From assembly GCF_014230465.1 (NCBI RefSeq), contig NZ_JAAXCY010000001.1:248001-312000 (forward strand): a DNA stretch of 64,000 nucleotides, given 5' to 3'. A program made the position numbers and the translations under genes. Origin of the DNA: Pseudomonas cremoris. GTDB taxonomy: Bacteria; Pseudomonadota; Gammaproteobacteria; Pseudomonadales; Pseudomonadaceae. Below, in pieces: positions 52,843 to 61,877 of the stretch. The notes beneath the pieces are model-generated. The model was given only the letters and a program-made list of their open reading frames with translations. It did no database searches and was not told the origin of the DNA. The number at the start of each line of letters is the position of its first letter. The first letter of the stretch is position 1.

Positions 52843-54615
52843 ATGTGCGGATTAGCTGGCGAATTACGTTTCGATGCCCAACCTGCCGACCTGGCTGCGA
52901 TTGAGCGCATCACCCACCACTTGGCCCCTCGTGGCCCCGATGCCTGGGGCTTTCACGCCCAAGGGCCGATTGCCCTGGGCCACCGACGCCTGAAAATCAT
53001 GGACCTGTCGGACGGCTCGGCCCAACCGATGGTCGACGCCCACCTGGGCCTGTCCCTGGCCTTCAATGGCGCTATCTACAACTTCCCGGAATTGAGAGAA
53101 GAGCTGGAAGCCCTGGGCTACGCCTTCTATTCCGGTGGCGACACCGAAGTGCTGCTCAAGGGCTACCACGCCTGGGGCGAAGCCTTGCTGCCCAAGCTCA
53201 ACGGCATGTTTGCGTTTGCCATCTGGGAGCGCGACGCCCAGCGTCTGTTTATCGCCCGTGACCGTCTCGGTGTGAAGCCGCTGTACCTGTCGCGTACTGG
53301 CCAACGGTTGCGTTTCGCCTCGGCGCTGCCGGCGCTGCTCAAGGGCGGCGATATCAACCCGATCCTTGATCCGGTGGCGCTCAACCACTACCTGAACTTC
53401 CACGCCGTAGTGCCCGCACCGCGCACCTTGCTGGCGGGCATCGAAAAACTGCCGCCAGCCAGCTGGATGCGCATCGACGCCAGCGGCAAGACCGAGCAGA
53501 AAGTGTGGTGGACCCTGCCCTACGGCCCACATGAGGATGAGAAAAACCTGACGTTGGAAGACTGGACCGACCGCGTTCTCGACAGCACCCGCGAAGCCGT
53601 GGCGATTCGCCAACGTGCGGCGGTGGATGTGGGCGTGCTGCTCTCCGGCGGAGTCGATTCGAGCATGCTCGTTGGCTTGCTGCGTGAAGTCGGCGTGCAG
53701 GATCTGTCGACCTTCTCGATCGGTTTCGAAGACGCCGGTGGCGAGGCTGGCAACGAGTTTCAGTATTCGGACCTGATTGCCAAGCACTACGGCACACGTC
53801 ACCACCAATTGCGCATCGCCGAGAGCGAGATCATCGAGCAATTGCCGGCGGCGTTCCGCGCCATGAGCGAGCCGATGGTCAGCCATGACTGCATTGCCTT
53901 CTACCTGCTGTCGCGGGAAGTGGCCAAGCATTGCAAGGTGGTGCAAAGCGGCCAGGGTGCCGACGAGCTGTTCGCCGGTTACCACTGGTACCCGCAGGTG
54001 GACGGCGCCAGCGACTCTTATGCGGCCTATCGCGAGGCGTTTTTCGACCGCAGCTACGATGACTACGCCGCCACTGTCGCGCCGAAATGGCTGACGACCA
54101 ATGACGCCGCTGGCGACTTCGTCCGCGAACATTTCGCCATGCCCGGCGCCGATGCCGCGGTGGACAAAGCCTTGCGCCTGGACAGCACGGTGATGCTGGT
54201 GGACGACCCGGTCAAACGCGTCGACAACATGACCATGGCCTGGGGCCTGGAAGCGCGTACGCCGTTCCTGGATTACCGCCTGGTGGAACTGTCGGCCCGC
54301 GTACCCGGCAAATTCAAGCTGCCCGACGGCGGTAAGCAAGTGCTCAAAGAAGCCGCACGTCGCGTGATCCCCAGCGAAGTCATCGACCGCAAGAAAGGCT
54401 ACTTTCCGGTCCCCGGCCTCAAGCATTTACAGGGCGACACCCTGAACTGGGTGCGCGAACTGCTGCTGGACCCCAGCCAGGATCGCGGCCTGTTCAACCC
54501 TGCCATGCTTGACCGCCTGCTCACCGACCCGCAGGGCCAACTGACCCCACTGCGCGGCTCCAAGCTGTGGCAACTGGCGGCGCTGAACCTGTGGCTCAGC
54601 GAACAAGGAATCTGA
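52843..54615 (+). CDS. asnO: NAGGN amidotransferase, asparagine-synthetase-like
   Basis: The 590-residue enzyme makes the osmolyte N-acetylglutaminylglutamine amide by amidating its dipeptide precursor. The start Met-Cys-Gly-Leu exposes the N-terminal cysteine nucleophile of class II glutaminases. The synthetase half has the P-loop S-G-G-V-D-S-S (268-274) and S-I-G-F. It is followed 3 bp later by ngg and then an M42 peptidase, the NAGGN trio known from P. aeruginosa PA3459-PA3461 and Sinorhizobium asnO-ngs. The locus is expected to respond to salt. ATG 52843 is fixed by the required Cys2. Confidence 0.95.
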   Translation: MCGLAGELRFDAQPADLAAIERITHHLAPRGPDAWGFHAQGPIALGHRRLKIMDLSDGSAQPMVDAHLGLSLAFNGAIYNFPELREELEALGYAFYSGGDTEVLLKGYHAWGEALLPKLNGMFAFAIWERDAQRLFIARDRLGVKPLYLSRTGQRLRFASALPALLKGGDINPILDPVALNHYLNFHAVVPAPRTLLAGIEKLPPASWMRIDASGKTEQKVWWTLPYGPHEDEKNLTLEDWTDRVLDSTREAVAIRQRAAVDVGVLLSGGVDSSMLVGLLREVGVQDLSTFSIGFEDAGGEAGNEFQYSDLIAKHYGTRHHQLRIAESEIIEQLPAAFRAMSEPMVSHDCIAFYLLSREVAKHCKVVQSGQGADELFAGYHWYPQVDGASDSYAAYREAFFDRSYDDYAATVAPKWLTTNDAAGDFVREHFAMPGADAAVDKALRLDSTVMLVDDPVKRVDNMTMAWGLEARTPFLDYRLVELSARVPGKFKLPDGGKQVLKEAARRVIPSEVIDRKKGYFPVPGLKHLQGDTLNWVRELLLDPSQDRGLFNPAMLDRLLTDPQGQLTPLRGSKLWQLAALNLWLSEQGI

Positions 54616-54618
54616 TTG

Positions 54619-56352
54619 ATGAAACCTCTCGCGGCGGCTTACAGCCAACGTTTGCTCAAGGGCCAAGCGCCGACCTACGAACGCCTGCAAGCTCGCCTGG
54701 CCGAAGATGGCAGCCCGCTGGGCGCAGAACCTATTGCCGTGCATTGCGGTTGGGGCCGATTGTTGATCGGCCATACATTTCCCGACCCCGCCAGCCTCGC
54801 TCAGGAGTTGCTCAACGAGCAGGCTGGCGAGCGGGACATCGCGTTGTATGTGGCCGCGCCCCAGCAGATCCTGGGGATCGACCCGCAGCAGTTGTTCCTC
54901 GATCCGTCCGACACCCTGCGCTTGTGGTTCACCGACTATCGCCCCGCCACCCGTGTATTTCGCGGCTTTCGGATTCGCCGGGTCCAAAGCGAGGCGGATT
55001 GGCTGGCGGTGAACCAGCTTTATCAAGGACGCGGCATGTTGCCGGTCGATGCCGAGCGACTCACGCCCCGCCATCAAGGCGGTCCGGTGTATTGGCTGGC
55101 GGAAGACGAGGACAGCGGCGCGGTGATCGGCAGCGTGATGGGCCTCAATCATCAGAAAGCCTTTCACGATCCGGAAAACGGTTGCAGCCTGTGGTGCCTG
55201 GCGGTGGACCCACAATGCACCCGCCCCGGTGTGGGTGAAGTGCTAGTGCGCCACTTGGTGGAGCACTTCATGAGCCGAGGCCTGAGTTACCTGGACCTGT
55301 CGGTGCTGCACGATAACCGCCAGGCCAAGAACCTCTATGCCAAGCTCGGTTTTCGCGCACTGACCACGTTTGCGATCAAGCGCAAAAACGGTATCAACCA
55401 ACCGCTGTTTCTCGGCCCCGGCCCACAGGCAGGGTTCAATCCTTATGCACGGATCATCGTCGAGGAAGCCCATCGGCGCGGGATCGATGTGCAGGTCGAT
55501 GACGCGGATGCCGGGTTATTCACCTTGAGTCACGGTGGCCGCCGCGTGCGTTGTCGTGAGTCCTTGAGCGACTTGACCAGCGCCATCAGCATGACCCTGT
55601 GCCAGGACAAAAGCCTGACCCACAAGGTGCTCAAAGCCGCCGGTTTGCAACTGCCCTCGCAGCAATTGGCCGGCAGCGCCGACGACAACCTGGAGTTTCT
55701 CGACGAGCACCAGCGCATCGTGGTCAAGCCGCTGGACGGTGAGCAAGGCCAGGGCGTGGCCGTAGACCTGCAGACGATTGAAGAGGTGCAGCATGCCATT
55801 GAGGCGGCTCGTCAGTTCGACAGCCGGGTGCTGCTGGAGAGCTTTCACGAAGGGTTGGACCTGCGCATCCTGGTGATCGGCTTTGAGGTGGTCGCGGCTG
55901 CGATTCGTCGCCCGGCAGAAGTCACCGGCGATGGGCATCACTCCATCGGCGCCTTGATCGAAGCCCAGAGTCGTCGCCGTCAGGCGGCCACTGATGGCGA
56001 GAGCAAAATCCCCCTCGATGCCGAAACCCAACGCACCCTTCACGCGGCTGGCTACGACTACAGCAGCATCTTGGCGCGTGGCCAAACCCTGGCTGTGCGC
56101 CGCACGGCCAACCTGCACACCGGCGGTTGCCTGGAAGACGTCACCGCGATCTTGCACCCCACGCTGGTGGACGCCGCCATACGCGCCGCCCGTGCCCTGG
56201 ATATCCCGATGGTGGGCCTGGACCTGATGGTACCCGCCGCCGACCAACCCGAGTATGTGTTTATCGAAGCCAACGAACGGGCCGGATTGGCCAATCATGA
56301 ACCGCAGCCGACGGCTGAGCGGTTTGTGGATTTGTTGTTTCCCCACAGTTAG
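54619..56352 (+). CDS. ngg: N-acetylglutaminylglutamine synthetase (GNAT + ATP-grasp)
   Basis: The 577-residue bifunctional enzyme has a GNAT-type acetyltransferase (about 110-260, with C-L-A-V-D-P-Q-C-T-R-P-G-V-G as the acetyl-CoA loop) joined to a C-terminal ATP-grasp ligase (about 290-575, with V-V-K-P-L-D-G-E-Q-G-Q-G-V-A-V). It builds the N-acetylated glutamine dipeptide that AsnO amidates. It starts 3 bp after the asnO stop, so the two are coupled. It is called ngs in some species. TTG 54616 is possible, but ATG 54619 is preferred. Confidence 0.93.
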   Translation: MKPLAAAYSQRLLKGQAPTYERLQARLAEDGSPLGAEPIAVHCGWGRLLIGHTFPDPASLAQELLNEQAGERDIALYVAAPQQILGIDPQQLFLDPSDTLRLWFTDYRPATRVFRGFRIRRVQSEADWLAVNQLYQGRGMLPVDAERLTPRHQGGPVYWLAEDEDSGAVIGSVMGLNHQKAFHDPENGCSLWCLAVDPQCTRPGVGEVLVRHLVEHFMSRGLSYLDLSVLHDNRQAKNLYAKLGFRALTTFAIKRKNGINQPLFLGPGPQAGFNPYARIIVEEAHRRGIDVQVDDADAGLFTLSHGGRRVRCRESLSDLTSAISMTLCQDKSLTHKVLKAAGLQLPSQQLAGSADDNLEFLDEHQRIVVKPLDGEQGQGVAVDLQTIEEVQHAIEAARQFDSRVLLESFHEGLDLRILVIGFEVVAAAIRRPAEVTGDGHHSIGALIEAQSRRRQAATDGESKIPLDAETQRTLHAAGYDYSSILARGQTLAVRRTANLHTGGCLEDVTAILHPTLVDAAIRAARALDIPMVGLDLMVPAADQPEYVFIEANERAGLANHEPQPTAERFVDLLFPHS

Positions 56353-56386
56353 CCAAGTGCTTGAGAGGTGGGTTGCCTGATCTGCC

Positions 56387-56457
56387 CTCATCGCGGGCAA
56401 GCCCGCTCCCACATTGGAATGCGATTAACTGTGGGAGCCGGGCTTGCCCGCGATGAG
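56387..56457. repeat. REPIN, copy 2 (GCCCGCGA variant)
   Basis: Inverted REP units of another subtype: ATCGCGGGCAAGCCCGCTCC on the left and GTGGGAGCCGGGCTTGCCCG on the right, 71 bp in all. It lies between ngg and the M42 peptidase, so it may lower or process the distal part of the transcript. Confidence 0.9.
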
Positions 56458-56500
56458 GCCTTTAGAGGCACTACATCCTTACAAGCCAACAGGAGTCTTT

Positions 56501-57685
56501 ATGAGCCGAACCATTCCCGAACCCGACCTGAACTACCTGCAAAAAGTACTGCTGGAAATGCTCGCCATTCCCAGCCCCACCGGGTTTACCGACACCATCG
56601 TGCGCTATGTCGCCGAGCGCCTGGAAGAACTCGGCATCCCGTTTGAAATGACCCGGCGCGGCACCATCCGCGCTACCCTCAAGGGCCAGAAAAACAGCCC
56701 GGACCGTGCGGTGTCCGCGCACTTGGACACCATCGGCGCCGCCGTGCGAGCGATCAAGGACAACGGCCGCCTGACCCTGGCGCCCGTGGGCTGCTGGTCT
56801 AGCCGCTTTGCCGAAGGCAGCCGGGTCAGTCTGTTTACCGACAACGGCGTGATCCGTGGCAGCGTGTTGCCATTGATGGCGTCCGGGCACGCCTTCAATA
56901 CCGCCGTGGATGAAATGCCGGTGAGCTGGGACCACGTGGAGCTGCGCCTCGACGCCTACTGCGCAACCCGCGCAGACTGCGATTCGCTGGGAATCAGCGT
57001 CGGTGACTATGTGGCCTTCGACCCCCTGCCCGAGTTCACCGAAAGCGGGCATATCAGCGCCCGTCACCTGGATGACAAAGCCGGTGTCGCCGCCCTCCTC
57101 GCCGCGCTCAAGGCAATCATCGACAGCGGCGAGCCGCTGCTGATCGACTGCCATCCGCTGTTCACCATCACCGAAGAAACCGGCAGTGGCGCTGCCGCCG
57201 CCTTGCCTTGGGATGTCAGTGAGTTCGTGGGGATCGACATTGCCCCAGTCGCCCCAGGCCAACATTCCAGCGAGCATGCGGTGAGCGTGGCCATGCAGGA
57301 TTCCGGCGGGCCTTATGACTATCATCTGTCCCGGCATTTGCTGCGCCTGGCGTCGGATAACGACTTGCCGGTACGCCGCGACCTGTTCCGTTACTACTTC
57401 AGCGATGCCCATTCGGCCGTGACCGCGGGCCACGATATCCGCACCGCGCTGCTGGCATTCGGATGCGATGCCACCCATGGCTACGAACGCACTCACATCG
57501 ACAGCCTCGCGGCGCTGAGCCGTTTGCTGGGCGCGTATATTCTCAGCCCGCCGGTGTTCGCCAGCGATGCGCAGCCGGCCCAAGGCTCACTGGACCGTTT
57601 CAGTCATCAACTGGAGCATGAGACGCAGATGGAGAGCGATACACGGGTGCCGTCGGTGGACAGCCTAGTCGGCCAGAAGTCCTGA
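56501..57685 (+). CDS. M42-family peptidase of the NAGGN locus
   Basis: The 394-residue M42 metallopeptidase has H-L-D-T (first metal histidine/aspartate), D-D-K-A-G-V-A-A-L, I-T-E-E-T-G-S-G (catalytic and metal glutamates) and G-I-D-I-A. It is the usual third member of the NAGGN trio, where it may break down the osmolyte or a peptide. AGGAG 6 nt upstream supports ATG 56501. The REPIN at 56387-56457 lies between it and ngg. Confidence 0.9.
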   Translation: MSRTIPEPDLNYLQKVLLEMLAIPSPTGFTDTIVRYVAERLEELGIPFEMTRRGTIRATLKGQKNSPDRAVSAHLDTIGAAVRAIKDNGRLTLAPVGCWSSRFAEGSRVSLFTDNGVIRGSVLPLMASGHAFNTAVDEMPVSWDHVELRLDAYCATRADCDSLGISVGDYVAFDPLPEFTESGHISARHLDDKAGVAALLAALKAIIDSGEPLLIDCHPLFTITEETGSGAAAALPWDVSEFVGIDIAPVAPGQHSSEHAVSVAMQDSGGPYDYHLSRHLLRLASDNDLPVRRDLFRYYFSDAHSAVTAGHDIRTALLAFGCDATHGYERTHIDSLAALSRLLGAYILSPPVFASDAQPAQGSLDRFSHQLEHETQMESDTRVPSVDSLVGQKS

Positions 57686-57754
57686 CGCTGGCAACTGCTG
57701 GTAACAAGGGCCCCGGCGCAGTAGCATCGCCGGGACCCAACACCTGAGGCTTGT

Positions 57755-57982
57755 ATGCTGATTCCCTACGACGCACTTGAAGTCGACACCCTGACGCGCC
57801 TCATCGAAGACTTCGTCACCCGTGACGGCACCGACAACGGCGATGACACGCTCCTGGAAACCCGCGTGCTGCGGGTTCGCCAGGCGTTGACCAAAGGCCA
57901 GGCACTGATTGTGTTCGACCCGGAAAGTGAGCAATGCCAGTTGATGCTCAAGCACGATGTGCCCAAGCATCTGTTCGACTGA
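57755..57982 (+). CDS. YheU-family protein (UPF0270)
   Basis: The 75-residue small protein matches the YheU family: M-L-I-P-Y-x-x-L at the start and L-I-E-D-F-V-T-R-D-G-T-D. No function is established. It stands alone 70 bp downstream of the M42 gene and converges with the csrA-like gene with a 3-bp gap. Confidence 0.85.
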   Translation: MLIPYDALEVDTLTRLIEDFVTRDGTDNGDDTLLETRVLRVRQALTKGQALIVFDPESEQCQLMLKHDVPKHLFD

Positions 57983-57985
57983 CGC

Positions 57986-58189
57986 CTAGAGGTTGGGCAC
58001 TTGCACCGGGTGGGTGGTGGCGCCCTGGCGATCGAGGATCTTCTGGTAGACCTCGGCGCGATGGACGTGCACCCCGACCGGCGCTTCGACGCCGAACTTC
58101 ACGTGGGTACCGTTCAACTCAAGGATGTGCACGGCGATGTCATCGCCAATGGAGATGACTTCGCCTACGGCGCGGCTTAAGACCAGCAT
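57986..58189 (-). CDS. CsrA/Rsm-family RNA-binding regulator (RsmI-like paralogue)
   Basis: The 67-residue protein has the CsrA fold. L4, R6 (M-L-V-L-S-R) and the arginine in V-H-R-A-E-V-Y, the key RNA contacts for GGA motifs, are all kept. The N-terminus [18 protein letters not shown] and the following A-V-H-I-L-E differ from canonical RsmA (M-L-I-L-T-R-R), so this is a divergent paralogue, probably RsmI. It stands alone, with AGGA about 9 nt upstream. The assignment to RsmI is inference. Confidence 0.88.
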   Translation of the reverse strand: MLVLSRAVGEVISIGDDIAVHILELNGTHVKFGVEAPVGVHVHRAEVYQKILDRQGATTHPVQVPNL

Positions 58190-58321
58190 GGCGGTTGTCC
58201 TTTTAACAGTGAAAGGACCTCGACCATGCGCGCCGGGGGTGTGAGGCATCAATGGCTTGCGGTGAAATCAGACGAACCCTACACACATAGGTAACTTCCC
58301 TGACAGACCGCATATCAAAAT

Positions 58322-58409
58322 GTGGGAGCGGGCTTGCTCGCGAATGCGGTGTGTCAGCCCATACATGAAGTGGCTGAACTATCGCTTTCGCGAGCAAGCC
58401 CGCTCCCAC
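58322..58409. repeat. REPIN, copy 3
   Basis: GTGGGAGCGGGCTTGCTCGC on the left (from 58322) with its inverted copy ending at 58409, and a spacer resembling copy 1. It lies between the csrA-like gene and the SDR gene. Confidence 0.9.
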
Positions 58410-58439
58410 ATTTGTTCGGTGTACAACCGGAGATTGTGT

Positions 58440-59255
58440 TCAGCCTTTGGCCGCCTGAGCCTTCGCCCGCATCTTGTCAGCCATGCTGGTCATTTCGTCA
58501 TACAGCAACTGCGGGTTTTTCTGCTTCAATGCCCAGGCCATCCGCCCCTGTTCGTGAGGCAGGATCATGAACTCGCCTTCTGCAACGCGCTGATAAATAT
58601 AGTCAGCGATGTCGGCTGCCGAAATCGGCGAGCTTTCCAGCAACTTGCCGACCTGGGCTTTCATTGCCGGCGTTGGGCCACGGAACGAATCCAACAGGTT
58701 GGTTTGAAAGAACGATGGGCATACCACGTGCACACCGACTTCCTGTTGCTTGAGCTCCACCAGCAAACTTTCCGACAGCGCCACCACGCCAGCCTTGGCC
58801 ACGTTGTAGTTGCTCATGGCCGGGCCTTGCATCAGTGCCGCCATGGACGCGATGTTGATGATGCGCCCCTTGCTCTTTTCCAGCAGCGGCAGGAACGCCT
58901 TGCAGCCCTTGACCACGCCCATCAGGTTGATCGCGATCTGCCAGTCCCAATCCTCCAGGGACAGCTCGGCGAAGAACCCGCCCGAAGCCACGCCGGCATT
59001 GTTGACGATCACATCGATGCCACCGAGCTTGACCTCACAGGCTTGGGCAAACGCAGTGAGCTGGCTGTAATCGCGCACATCACAGCGCTGGGTAAAACCA
59101 TCGCCACCTGCTTCGCGAACCAATTTGAGGGTTTCCTGCAGGCCTGCCTCACTGACGTCAGACAACGCCAACTGCCAACCCTCGCGGGCCCAGCGCAGGG
59201 CGATTTCACGACCCAGGCCGGACCCGGCGCCAGTGATCATCATGCGATTTTGCAT
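58440..59255 (-). CDS. Short-chain dehydrogenase/reductase
   Basis: The 271-residue protein has the SDR nucleotide site T-G-A-G-S-G-L-G (8-15), N-N-A-G, the catalytic serine in I-N-I-A-S-M and Y-N-V-A-K. The C-terminal segment runs long with K-x-K-repeats. Substrate unknown; it is single in its transcript and follows the REPIN at 58322-58409. Confidence 0.9.
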   Translation of the reverse strand: MQNRMMITGAGSGLGREIALRWAREGWQLALSDVSEAGLQETLKLVREAGGDGFTQRCDVRDYSQLTAFAQACEVKLGGIDVIVNNAGVASGGFFAELSLEDWDWQIAINLMGVVKGCKAFLPLLEKSKGRIINIASMAALMQGPAMSNYNVAKAGVVALSESLLVELKQQEVGVHVVCPSFFQTNLLDSFRGPTPAMKAQVGKLLESSPISAADIADYIYQRVAEGEFMILPHEQGRMAWALKQKNPQLLYDEMTSMADKMRAKAQAAKG

Positions 59256-59582
59256 AGGAAGTAGCCTTGTGGTTCACGGTAGAAGTGATCGGCAGTGTAG
59301 CGAAGGTTTTTCCTGCACCCACGCACCATCAGGGTGATGAATGCCCCAGGCAAACCCGCGGGCGGGTCGGATGCTCTCCTATGACCTAAGTTCAATCTTT
59401 TGCAACTAGGCCGTCCGTAATGCGAGCGAATTAAAAGAAATAAGCATGTTTGCAAAATGCTTTAAAAAAACTTGGAATTTTCCACGAGTGCGCACAGTCG
59501 GAGTTGGTAAGGCGTCCGTAATTATCTTACGGGCCTATCGTTGAATAACCGGTCTTGCAGAAGGCCTATAAGGAAAAAAACC
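59256..59582. other. 327-bp AT-rich intergenic region upstream of the DUF3309 gene
   Basis: It holds no gene I can support. Visible parts are an imperfect dyad AAGCAT...ATGCTT (about 59441-59462) and a perfect hairpin CCGTAA-TTATC-TTACGG (59516-59532). A GAATTT-N17-TCGGA pair resembles an AlgU (sigma-22) promoter with two mismatches and is only a suggestion. Confidence 0.4.
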
Positions 59583-59735
59583 ATGAGCCTCATTCTGATC
59601 ATTATCCTGATCCTCCTGCTGGTCGGTGGCCTGCCGGTATTCCCGCACTCCCGTAACTGGGGTTATGGCCCGTCAGGTATCCTCGGGGTTGTACTGGTTG
59701 TTCTGTTGGTGCTGTTGTTGCTCGGTCGGATATAA
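59583..59735 (+). CDS. DUF3309-family small membrane protein
   Basis: The 50-residue protein has two hydrophobic stretches (LILIIILILLLVGGLPVF and ILGVVLVVLLVLLLLGRI) around H-S-R-N-W-G-Y-G-P-S-G, the DUF3309 hallmark. It is probably an inner-membrane stress protein; the function is unknown. A terminator follows it. Confidence 0.88.
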   Translation: MSLILIIILILLLVGGLPVFPHSRNWGYGPSGILGVVLVVLLVLLLLGRI

Positions 59736-59745
59736 AAGACAGCGC

Positions 59746-59777
59746 AAAAAAAAGAGGCCTATAAAGGCCTCTTTTTT
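59746..59777. terminator. Bidirectional terminator between convergent genes
   Basis: AAAAAAAGAGGCC / GGCCTCTTTTTT form a long stem with T/A runs on each side. It separates the DUF3309 gene from the end of the sulfatase gene. Confidence 0.9.
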
Positions 59778-59789
59778 ATTGCCGGTTAG

Positions 59790-61877
59790 TTAGTCCGGCT
59801 TGCCATTAACCACACCAGCGGTGTTGTCCAACAGGCTCTTGGTAGCTGTTTGCAAGAACGACTCAAGCTTCTGCTTCAGCGCCGCCTCGTCCGGCGAATC
59901 AGGAATCACCTTGCCGGTAGGGTTGGCGCCCAGTTCGTATTCCCACAGTTTCGGCGGCATTTCCTTGGGCAGTACCAGAATGCGGTCTGCTGTCACCAGC
60001 GCCACGGTCTGATCGCTGCCCGACGGCTTGATCACGCCAAAGCCCTTGTCGCCTTCCGGCAGGTTCAGCAAGTCACGGCCCCAGCACTGGTGCAGGGTGT
60101 CGCCACCGAGGCGGCCCATGATGGTCGGCACGATGTCGATCTGCGTACCCACGGTGTGGTCACGCTCGCCGAACTTCTCCTGCATGCCCGGTGCAATCAT
60201 CAGCATCGGCACGTTGAAGCGCCCCAGGTCCATCTCGGTGATTTGTTGCTCGTTGCCGAAGCCGTGGTCACCCACGATCACGAACAAGGTTTCCTTGAAG
60301 TACGGCTCCTTGCGGGCCTTTTCAAAGAACTGGCCCAGGGCCCAGTCGGAGTAGCGCATCGCCGTCAAATGCTCGTTGAGGCTGCCACGGTCGGTGACTT
60401 TCTCGACCGGCAATGGGGTCGGCAAGGCGTACGGCGTGTGGTTGGACAGGGTTTGCAGCAGCGCGTAGAACGGCTTGCCGCCTTCACGCGCCTTCAACTC
60501 TTCCAGGCCACGGTTGAACATGTCCTGGTCGGACACACCCCACGTCGGGTCGGAGAACACCGGGTTGACGAAGTCATTTCGACCAATGAAGTTGGTCATG
60601 CCCTGGTTGCTGAAGAAGCCCGACTGGTTGTCCCAGGCGAAGTCGCCGTTGTAGACATACACGTCGTCAAACTTGCGCGTGCTGAGCAACTGCGGCAGGC
60701 CCGACAGCTTGTGGCTGCCTTCCGGGGTCTGCATCAGGTATTCGAAGCCCGGCAGGTTCGGGAAGCACGCCATGGTGGCGAACATACCCTGGTGGGTATG
60801 GGTGCCGTTAGAGAAGAAGCGGTCGAACAGCAGGCCTTCCTTGGACAGTTTGTCGAAGTACGGCGTGATGTTGCCCGGACGACCCAAGGCGCCTACCGAG
60901 TGACCTGCAAAGCTCTCCATCAGGATCACGACCACGTTCTTGATCGGCAGGGTCTTCTCGGCCGGTGGCGTGTAGTCACGGCGCACGGCGGCGATATCGG
61001 CATCCACCAGTTTCTCTTGCGGCAGCACCAGCATGTCACGCACGGTCTGGGTGGCCAGCGGTTGATCCAGGGTGGCTTTCCAGACGTTGGAACGGTCCTC
61101 GGAGAAACGCGACTTGGCCGCCGCGATCAACGACAAAGTGCCATTGAGGCCCAACTGGTTGGCGAAGTTCGAGTCGGTGGTGTAGACATCACCCCAACGC
61201 AATGGCGGGCCTTGGCGCAGGGTGCCACGGATGGCAACCACGGCAACCAGCAAGCAGACCACGAACACCGCGCTGCGCATGTACCACGGCGCAACCTGGC
61301 GGGTGCCGATGCTGCCACCGCTGAACGGGCCACGCGGCCGCGTGGCGCGGTCGGCGCCTTTGAACGCAATGCTCAGGATCAGCGTACCTACGGCCCAGGC
61401 CAGCAGGTAGCGCACCACCGGGAAACCGTACCAGAGCATGCTCATCACGGTTTTCGGGTCTTCCTTTACGTACTGGAACACCAGGCCGTTGAGGCGCTGG
61501 TGAAACTCACGGTAGAAGTCCATTTCCATCAGGCCCAGGAACAGGGCAATGCTGGAGGCAATGGTCAACCAGAAACGAAAGAAGCCACGTGCCGCCATGG
61601 CCCGAACGCTGAACAGTGCCAGCAGCAGCGGAACCAGCGCGTACATCACAAAGCGGATGTCAAAGCGCGTGCCGTTGGCAAACGCTTCAAGGAAGGTCGA
61701 GGCCGGCGTGTCGAGGATCATCTCGCGGTTGTAGACCAGCAGCGCCAGGCGCAGCAGGGAGAACATCACCATCATGACCAGCGCGCAGAGCAGCGTGTAT
61801 GCCAGATGGGATTTGACGGTCGGTTGCAGCAGGCGATTAGAAGCTCGCTGCTGATTCAGGGCGTCCGGGTTTGCCAT
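59790..61877 (-). CDS. LtaS-type sulfatase-family phosphoglycerol-transferase-like protein
   Basis: The 695-residue protein has five or so membrane helices in its first 230 residues, then a periplasmic alkaline-phosphatase-fold domain (about 320-650). Metal and nucleophile sites are L-M-E-S-F-A-G-H, T-H-T-H-Q-G (the T as nucleophile) and V-G-D-H-G-F-G. In Gram-negative bacteria this type adds phosphoglycerol or phosphoethanolamine to glycans, such as osmoregulated periplasmic glucans, rather than making teichoic acid. It is a single gene. Confidence 0.9.
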   Translation of the reverse strand: MANPDALNQQRASNRLLQPTVKSHLAYTLLCALVMMVMFSLLRLALLVYNREMILDTPASTFLEAFANGTRFDIRFVMYALVPLLLALFSVRAMAARGFFRFWLTIASSIALFLGLMEMDFYREFHQRLNGLVFQYVKEDPKTVMSMLWYGFPVVRYLLAWAVGTLILSIAFKGADRATRPRGPFSGGSIGTRQVAPWYMRSAVFVVCLLVAVVAIRGTLRQGPPLRWGDVYTTDSNFANQLGLNGTLSLIAAAKSRFSEDRSNVWKATLDQPLATQTVRDMLVLPQEKLVDADIAAVRRDYTPPAEKTLPIKNVVVILMESFAGHSVGALGRPGNITPYFDKLSKEGLLFDRFFSNGTHTHQGMFATMACFPNLPGFEYLMQTPEGSHKLSGLPQLLSTRKFDDVYVYNGDFAWDNQSGFFSNQGMTNFIGRNDFVNPVFSDPTWGVSDQDMFNRGLEELKAREGGKPFYALLQTLSNHTPYALPTPLPVEKVTDRGSLNEHLTAMRYSDWALGQFFEKARKEPYFKETLFVIVGDHGFGNEQQITEMDLGRFNVPMLMIAPGMQEKFGERDHTVGTQIDIVPTIMGRLGGDTLHQCWGRDLLNLPEGDKGFGVIKPSGSDQTVALVTADRILVLPKEMPPKLWEYELGANPTGKVIPDSPDEAALKQKLESFLQTATKSLLDNTAGVVNGKPD

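Noticed and set aside
52864..54426. 520-codon minus-strand open frame opposite asnO
   Set aside because: AsnO is certain from its Cys2 and SGGVDSS motifs; the opposite frame has no recognisable domain.
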